A program made the translations under genes and the position numbers. The notes beneath the pieces are model-generated. The model was not told the origin of the DNA and did no database searches. It was given only the letters and a program-made list of their open reading frames with translations. This document shows positions 60,106-64,000 of a stretch of 64,000 nucleotides of DNA, piece by piece (position 1 is the stretch's first letter; every line of letters begins with the position of its first letter). Origin of the DNA: JAWLBM01 sp041687675 (GTDB lineage Bacteria > Pseudomonadota > Alphaproteobacteria > Rhizobiales > Pleomorphomonadaceae); the NCBI GenBank assembly GCA_041687675.1, contig JAWLBM010000003.1, forward strand, positions 153,858-217,857, read 5' to 3'.

Positions 60106-60486
60106 TCAACTCAATCCGGAGTTCCTCGGGGGGCGTTCGAAGCGTGTGCGCGGCCCGAGTGACAGCGCAGGCGTCTCTCGGCCCGCTGCCACCATCGGCG
60201 GCGGCACGATGAACCCGTGTGCCGCGGCGGACGCCGTCGGGACGTCGTGGGTGTGGTCGAAGGGGTCGTGCGCGTGCGCGTGTCCCGCCGGCATCTCGTC
60301 CCCATCGGCGACAACCATGTGCCCGGCGTGTCCCGGCTCGGCGTCATGGCCGACTGCGGCCTGGTAAACCGGAGATCTCGCCTCCGGGACGCCAGCGCCG
60401 AGGGGCTGCGGCGCGCCGAATGCGATCATCAGCAGGAGGAGGGCCGTGACCATCCTGGCGACTAGGTCGGGGCGCAAGGCGGACAC
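60106..60486 (-). CDS. Exported His-rich protein
   Basis: The 126-residue product has a hydrophobic N-terminus (about 12-32) and a strongly His/Asp-rich middle (GHDAEPGHAGHMVV, GHAHAHDPFDHTHD), so it should bind divalent metal in the periplasm or at the membrane. The start is a GTG at 60486 with a weak ribosome site; an ATG at 60453 is possible. It heads the minus-strand metal cluster and is divergent from the metal sensor gene. No named family recognised. Confidence 0.65.
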   Translation of the reverse strand: MSALRPDLVARMVTALLLLMIAFGAPQPLGAGVPEARSPVYQAAVGHDAEPGHAGHMVVADGDEMPAGHAHAHDPFDHTHDVPTASAAAHGFIVPPPMVAAGRETPALSLGPRTRFERPPRNSGLS

Positions 60487-60633
60487 TCAAATTATCTGCG
60501 CGGGTGGGAGACGGATCCGACGGTAGGTGGAGATTGGTTAACGGAGGATGAACGAGGACCGCATCCTCCCGCGCGGCCGCCGCTCGGTTGCCGGATCCTG
60601 TTGACGGACGGCCGGGAAGTGGGTAGCCGTAGA

Positions 60634-60654
60634 CTATCCCCTCCCCGGGGATAG
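60634..60654. promoter_or_regulatory. Inverted repeat, putative CsoR/RcnR-type operator
   Basis: CTATCCCC-TCCCC-GGGGATAG is a perfect 8-base dyad with a 5-base spacer, ending 21 bases before the sensor start codon and 148 bases from the divergent His-rich gene. A G/C tract flanked by A/T-containing ends is the usual form of operators for this regulator family. It probably controls the sensor-exporter pair and possibly both directions. Confidence 0.6.
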
Positions 60655-60675
60655 GAAGGTCGACGGCCAGGACTC

Positions 60676-60942
60676 ATGAAGCACGGCTCGCATCCGGACA
60701 TCATCAAGCGGCTGAAGCGGGCCGAGGGCCATCTCCGGTCGGTGGTGGCGATGCTCGAGGCGGAGAAGCCCTGCCTCGACGTGGCCCAGCAGCTGCACGC
60801 GGTGGAGAAGGCGATCGTCCAGGCCAAGCGCACGCTGATCCAGGATCACCTCGACCACTGCCTCGACCACGTGGTCGGGTCGATGACCCGCGACCAGCGC
60901 CGGCCGGTCGACGAGTTCAGGGAGATCGCCAAGTACCTCTGA
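60676..60942 (+). CDS. CsoR/RcnR/InrS-type metal-sensing repressor
   Basis: An 88-residue all-helical repressor of the CsoR/RcnR/FrmR family (DIIKRLKRAEGHLRSVVAML, AVEKAIVQAKRTLIQDHLDHC). The ligand fingerprint is C33, H58 and C62 with spacing 25 and 4, as Cys-His-Cys in CsoR (Cu) and InrS (Ni); RcnR has His and FrmR Glu at the last position. An N-terminal His (H3 or H6) could supply the fourth InrS/RcnR-type ligand. With NicO, HupE and an NreB-like exporter around, Ni(II)/Co(II) sensing by an InrS-like set is the best inference, Cu(I) the alternative. Confidence 0.85.
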   Translation: MKHGSHPDIIKRLKRAEGHLRSVVAMLEAEKPCLDVAQQLHAVEKAIVQAKRTLIQDHLDHCLDHVVGSMTRDQRRPVDEFREIAKYL

Positions 60943-60985
60943 GGCGGCCGGGCCGGGCGCTCCCGTCGCGCATGGACCTCTCCAG

Positions 60986-62290
60986 ATGTTTTCCGTCCTC
61001 GCCAACCGCACCTATCGCCACCTCTTTCTCGCCCAGGTCGTCGCGCTGCTCGGGACCGGGCTCGCCACGGTGGCGCTCGGGCTCCTCGCCTACGACCTTG
61101 CCGGCGCCGACGCCGGCGCGGTGCTCGGGACGGCGCTCGCCATCAAGATGGTCGCCTATGTCGGCGTCGCTCCGGTGGCGGCGGCCTTCGCCGAACGGCT
61201 GCCGCGCCGGGCGATGCTCGTCTCGCTCGACCTCGTCCGCGCCGCGGTAGCCGTGCTGCTGCCCTTCGTCGACGAGGTCTGGCAGGTCTATTGCCTGATC
61301 TTCGCGCTGCAGGCTGCGTCCGCCGCCTTCACCCCGGCCTTCCAGGCGACCATCCCGGACGTGCTCACGGACGAGAGGGACTACACCCGCGCCCTCTCGC
61401 TCTCCCGGCTCGCCTACGACCTCGAGAGCCTCGCCAGCCCGGTGCTGGCGGCCGCGCTGCTCGCCGTCGTCAGCTTCCACGACCTGTTCGCCGGGACCGT
61501 GCTCGGCTTCCTGCTGTCGGCGGCGCTGGTCGTCTCCGTCGCGCTGCCGAGCCCGAAACCCGCCGAGCCGCGCGGCATCTTCGAACGCACCACCCGGGGC
61601 ATCCGGATCTATCTGGCGACGCCGCGCCTGCGCGGACTGCTGGCGCTCAATCTCGTCGCCGCCTCGGCCGGCGCCATGGTGATCGTCAACACGGTGGTGA
61701 TGGTGCAGGGCGCCTACGGGCTCGGCGAGCAGGCCACCGCCCTGGCGCTAGCGGCTTTCGGCGCCGGCTCGATGCTCGTCGCCCTCGCCCTGCCGAGGCT
61801 GCTGGAGCGGGTGCCTGATCGCAGCGCCATGCTGGCCGGCGCCCTCGCGCTGATCGCCGGCCTGGTGCTCGGGGCGATCCTGCCCGGCTACGGCCCGCTG
61901 CTTGCGCTGTGGTTCGCCATCGGCGCCGGCTACTCCGCGGTGCTGACCCCGTCTGGACGGCTGCTCAGGCGCTCCGCGCGGCCTGAGGACAGGCCGGCGG
62001 TCTTCGCAGCCCAGTTTGCCCTGTCGCACGCCTGCTGGCTGGTGACCTACCCCGTGGCCGGCTGGCTCGGCGCCACCGCCGGCCTGACCGCCGCCTTCGC
62101 GGCGCTGGCCGCGCTCGCCGTCTCGGGCGCCGCTGCGGCAAGGCTGTCCTGGCCGGCCGACGACCCGGAGACGATCGAGCACGAGCACCCGGACCTGCCG
62201 CCCGGCCATCCGCATCTCGCCGACGCAGCGGGACGGCGTCACGCGCATCTTTACACGATCGACGACGAGCACCCGGTCTGGCCGACGTGA
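60986..62290 (+). CDS. MFS exporter with His-rich tail (NreB-like)
   Basis: The 434-residue product has 12 membrane helices of the major facilitator superfamily and a cytosolic C-terminal tail (about 395-434) with EHEHPDLPPGHPHL, RRHAHLYTIDDEH and similar, fitting NreB-type nickel resistance pumps. The gene starts 43 bases after the sensor stop and is likely in the same transcript, giving a repressor-exporter unit. Substrate Ni/Co is inferred from the tail and neighbours. Confidence 0.82.
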   Translation: MFSVLANRTYRHLFLAQVVALLGTGLATVALGLLAYDLAGADAGAVLGTALAIKMVAYVGVAPVAAAFAERLPRRAMLVSLDLVRAAVAVLLPFVDEVWQVYCLIFALQAASAAFTPAFQATIPDVLTDERDYTRALSLSRLAYDLESLASPVLAAALLAVVSFHDLFAGTVLGFLLSAALVVSVALPSPKPAEPRGIFERTTRGIRIYLATPRLRGLLALNLVAASAGAMVIVNTVVMVQGAYGLGEQATALALAAFGAGSMLVALALPRLLERVPDRSAMLAGALALIAGLVLGAILPGYGPLLALWFAIGAGYSAVLTPSGRLLRRSARPEDRPAVFAAQFALSHACWLVTYPVAGWLGATAGLTAAFAALAALAVSGAAAARLSWPADDPETIEHEHPDLPPGHPHLADAAGRRHAHLYTIDDEHPVWPT

Positions 62291-62388
62291 GACGCTGCGG
62301 CCATCGTGACCGCTCTGGCAGCCGCCGCGCAGCGGGCACGCAAGGTCCGTAGTCAGGCGAATGCATGCATCCTGCGCGAGAGGATAGC

Positions 62389-63195
62389 ATGTCCCCGCCT
62401 TCACCCGGACCGGTCCCCATGTCTCAACGCCTGCCCATTGCCGCCGCGGCGCTGGTCTACCTGGTCTGGACCTTCCTGACCTGGTGGTTCGAGGGGCGGA
62501 TCGCCACCTTGCTCAGGCCGGACGCGACCGTGGACCGCGCCGTCTATGCGCTGGTGGTGAACCTGGGCGTCGGCGTCGTGGGGGCGATCCTGGTCCTTCG
62601 CCTCACCGCCCGGAGCCGCGCCCGCGTGACGGCCGCCGGGCTCGGCCCTGGGAAACCGCGCCCCGTGGCGGTGGCGACCGGGCTCGCTCTCGGCCTTGCC
62701 GGCTACGCCGGGCTTGGGGCCCCGACGCTCGATCCCCTCGTCCTTCTCAATGCCTATGCCCAGGTCTTCGTGGTGTCGGCGGCCGAGATCCTCGTCTGCT
62801 TCGCGCTCCCGGCCGCGGCGCTGGCCGCCTTTCGACCGCAAGCCGGGTGGGCGCACCGGGTCGGCCTCGTCGCGGTCTCCGCCCTGCTCTTCGGCGTCTA
62901 CCACGTCGCGCACAGCCCGCCCTTCGACGAGATCGGTATGATCGCCTTCCTCACCCTCGTGGGGCTGGTCACGGGGACGTTCTTCGTGCTCTCGCGGGAT
63001 GCCTACGCCACGCTGCTGTTCCACAATTTCATGGGAACGCTCGGGGTGACGCAGGCGCTTGCCGCGGCCGGCCGGCTCGATGGCCTCGAGACGCTGCAAT
63101 GGCCCCTGGTCGGCACCGCCGCCCTGACGCTGCTGGCGGCGCTCGGCCTCGACGCCGCGCTCCTGCGGCGGTCCGGGCGAGCCCTGCAGGCCTGA
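62389..63195 (+). CDS. CPBP-like intramembrane protease family protein
   Basis: The 268-residue product has about eight membrane helices. The CPBP-type motifs are loosely kept: AEILVCFALPA (Glu motif with the second Glu missing), FGVYHVAHSPPF (His motif) and LLFHNFMGT (His/Asn motif). The enzyme family cleaves prenylated or membrane proteins, but with the altered first motif activity is doubtful. Start MSPPSPG has GAGAGGAT 3 bases upstream; ATG at 62419 is an alternative. Confidence 0.6.
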   Translation: MSPPSPGPVPMSQRLPIAAAALVYLVWTFLTWWFEGRIATLLRPDATVDRAVYALVVNLGVGVVGAILVLRLTARSRARVTAAGLGPGKPRPVAVATGLALGLAGYAGLGAPTLDPLVLLNAYAQVFVVSAAEILVCFALPAAALAAFRPQAGWAHRVGLVAVSALLFGVYHVAHSPPFDEIGMIAFLTLVGLVTGTFFVLSRDAYATLLFHNFMGTLGVTQALAAAGRLDGLETLQWPLVGTAALTLLAALGLDAALLRRSGRALQA

Positions 63196-63412
63196 GCCCG
63201 GGCCGTGCTACGCCGCATGCCGAAGCGAATGCGGAACAACTGCACGACAGCGGCCGCGGCCAAGTGCTATCATAACAAAGGAATCGACCGACAAACTGAT
63301 TCCACCTCGGTCCACGCCGCTTGAGCGGAGCCGCCGTGGCCTTTGACAGTGCAGCGTCGTGAGACGCCGCCATTCCCGGACAGATCGGCAGTCCATTTGA
63401 TGGAGATCGCCC

Positions 63413-63637
63413 ATGTACGCCACCTGCCCTAAATGCGGAACTGAAGCGACCGTGACAATCACCGGAAAATATCGCCGCAGCGTTAGCTTCCCTATCTTAG
63501 AGTGCGCCGATCTTCAGCAGCGGACTCGGACCGAGGGCCGAGTCGAGATCGGGCACGAATGCCCGTATTTGGAGGAGGCGGTCACGTCGGTAGTTGAACA
63601 ATTTCACCATTCGCGCGGGATGGTTCGGCTAGATTGA
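63413..63637 (+). CDS. Small zinc-ribbon-like protein
   Basis: A 74-residue protein beginning MYATCPKCGTEATVTI, with C5-x2-C8 and further cysteines C31 and C50 that could complete a zinc site. GGAG lies upstream of the ATG. The gene has lower GC and more mixed third codon positions than its neighbours, suggesting recent arrival. No family recognised. Confidence 0.55.
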   Translation: MYATCPKCGTEATVTITGKYRRSVSFPILECADLQQRTRTEGRVEIGHECPYLEEAVTSVVEQFHHSRGMVRLD

Positions 63638-64000
63638 CGGTGCGTTCCGCGTCCGGGCCATTTTTGATCTCGATGCGGTCGCCAGAAGAAGCTGGTCGCC
63701 CAGATAGAGCCGGGGCTAGATTGAACGCAGGCCGCGCGGCGCTTGCGTCGTGCGGCTCATCATCACCGACATTCGAGAAAGGCAACTACGCCGGCTCCAG
63801 ACGGGCTGAGCCGACTGTGCCCAGGCCATAACGGGTATGCCGCCGCGCTTCCTTGCGTCCCCCGTGGGGCCCCCTGAGCATTGCGGCGCCGACATACAGA
63901 TGGGGGGGACTCCCCACCGTTTAGCAAGGGGCGTTTCGGCTGTGGTTTGGGTCGAAGGTGGTCCGTGTCTCCAGCATGGCGCAGGCGACGGCGAGGAGGC
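63638..64000. other. Right-edge region, no gene supported
   Basis: Composition is mixed and no convincing gene was seen. On the minus strand 63921-64000 an open frame enters from the right edge and ends at TAA (LLAVACAMLETRTTFDPNH...). This resembles the C-terminus of a transposase-like protein, but only about 25 residues are visible and the call cannot be made. Confidence 0.4.

Noticed and set aside
63921..64000. Possible transposase C-terminus entering from the right edge
   Set aside because: Only about 25 residues are visible and no terminal repeat was seen; sequence beyond the window is needed.

Overview
The window is GC-rich chromosomal DNA from an alphaproteobacterium, most likely of the Hyphomicrobiales (Rhizobiales). 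This rests on the housekeeping block rplU-rpmA-two GNAT acetyltransferases-obg-proB-proA-nadD-rsfS-rlmH-envC-like-ctpA-polysaccharide deacetylase-rppH, an order familiar from that group, and on the dense GC-rich genes joined by ATGA/GTGA stop-start overlaps. The genus cannot be told from the sequence alone.

Left part (1-13.5 kb) is an alginate-type exopolysaccharide locus. A minus-strand operon runs algD, alg8, alg44, an Alg44-like gene without the c-di-GMP motif, and a secreted protein cut by the window edge. A divergent plus-strand operon holds a small protein, an AlgK-like Sel1/TPR protein and an AlgL-type PL5 lyase. Between them is a 1 kb intergenic region with a strikingly AT-rich stretch. 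Farther right a minus-strand set encodes a helix-turn-helix regulator, two short-chain dehydrogenases and an AlgE-like outer-membrane barrel preceded by a POTRA-like domain. A broken MarC-type gene follows. No C5-epimerase, acetylation genes or algA are visible here.

13.7-15.8 kb holds five small exported or membrane proteins, including an EF-hand protein and a glycine-zipper lipoprotein. 16-19.9 kb looks like a decayed segment lying on the 3' side of tRNA-Ser(CGA): an alkylsulfatase without its N-terminus, a scrap of an alkaline-phosphatase-like gene, an intact AI-2E-family permease and a frameshifted K+ channel.

20.4-33.9 kb is the core block for translation, ribosome assembly, proline and NAD synthesis and cell-wall processing. 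33.9-43.7 kb is a catabolic locus: a LysR regulator is divergent from two 814-residue dimethylglycine/sarcosine dehydrogenase-type flavoproteins, a non-pyrrolysine MttB-family methyltransferase, a TIM-barrel isomerase and a Gfo/Idh/MocA oxidoreductase. A perfect T-N11-A palindrome lies between the divergent genes.

After tRNA-Ala(CGC) come an aldehyde dehydrogenase and galM, then tamA-tamB, yggT, a DUF167 gene and, on the other strand, Trm112-like, LON-domain, thioredoxin-TPR and prolyl-tRNA editing genes. tRNA-Gly(GCC) is followed by a metal-homeostasis cluster (57.6-62.3 kb): NicO permease, membrane-anchor protein, HupE/UreJ protein and His-rich protein on the minus strand, divergent from a CsoR/RcnR/InrS-type sensor and a His-tailed MFS exporter. 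An inverted repeat sits just before the sensor gene. The last 1.7 kb has a CPBP-like membrane protein, a small zinc-ribbon protein and unassigned DNA. No CRISPR array, complete insertion sequence or rRNA was seen.
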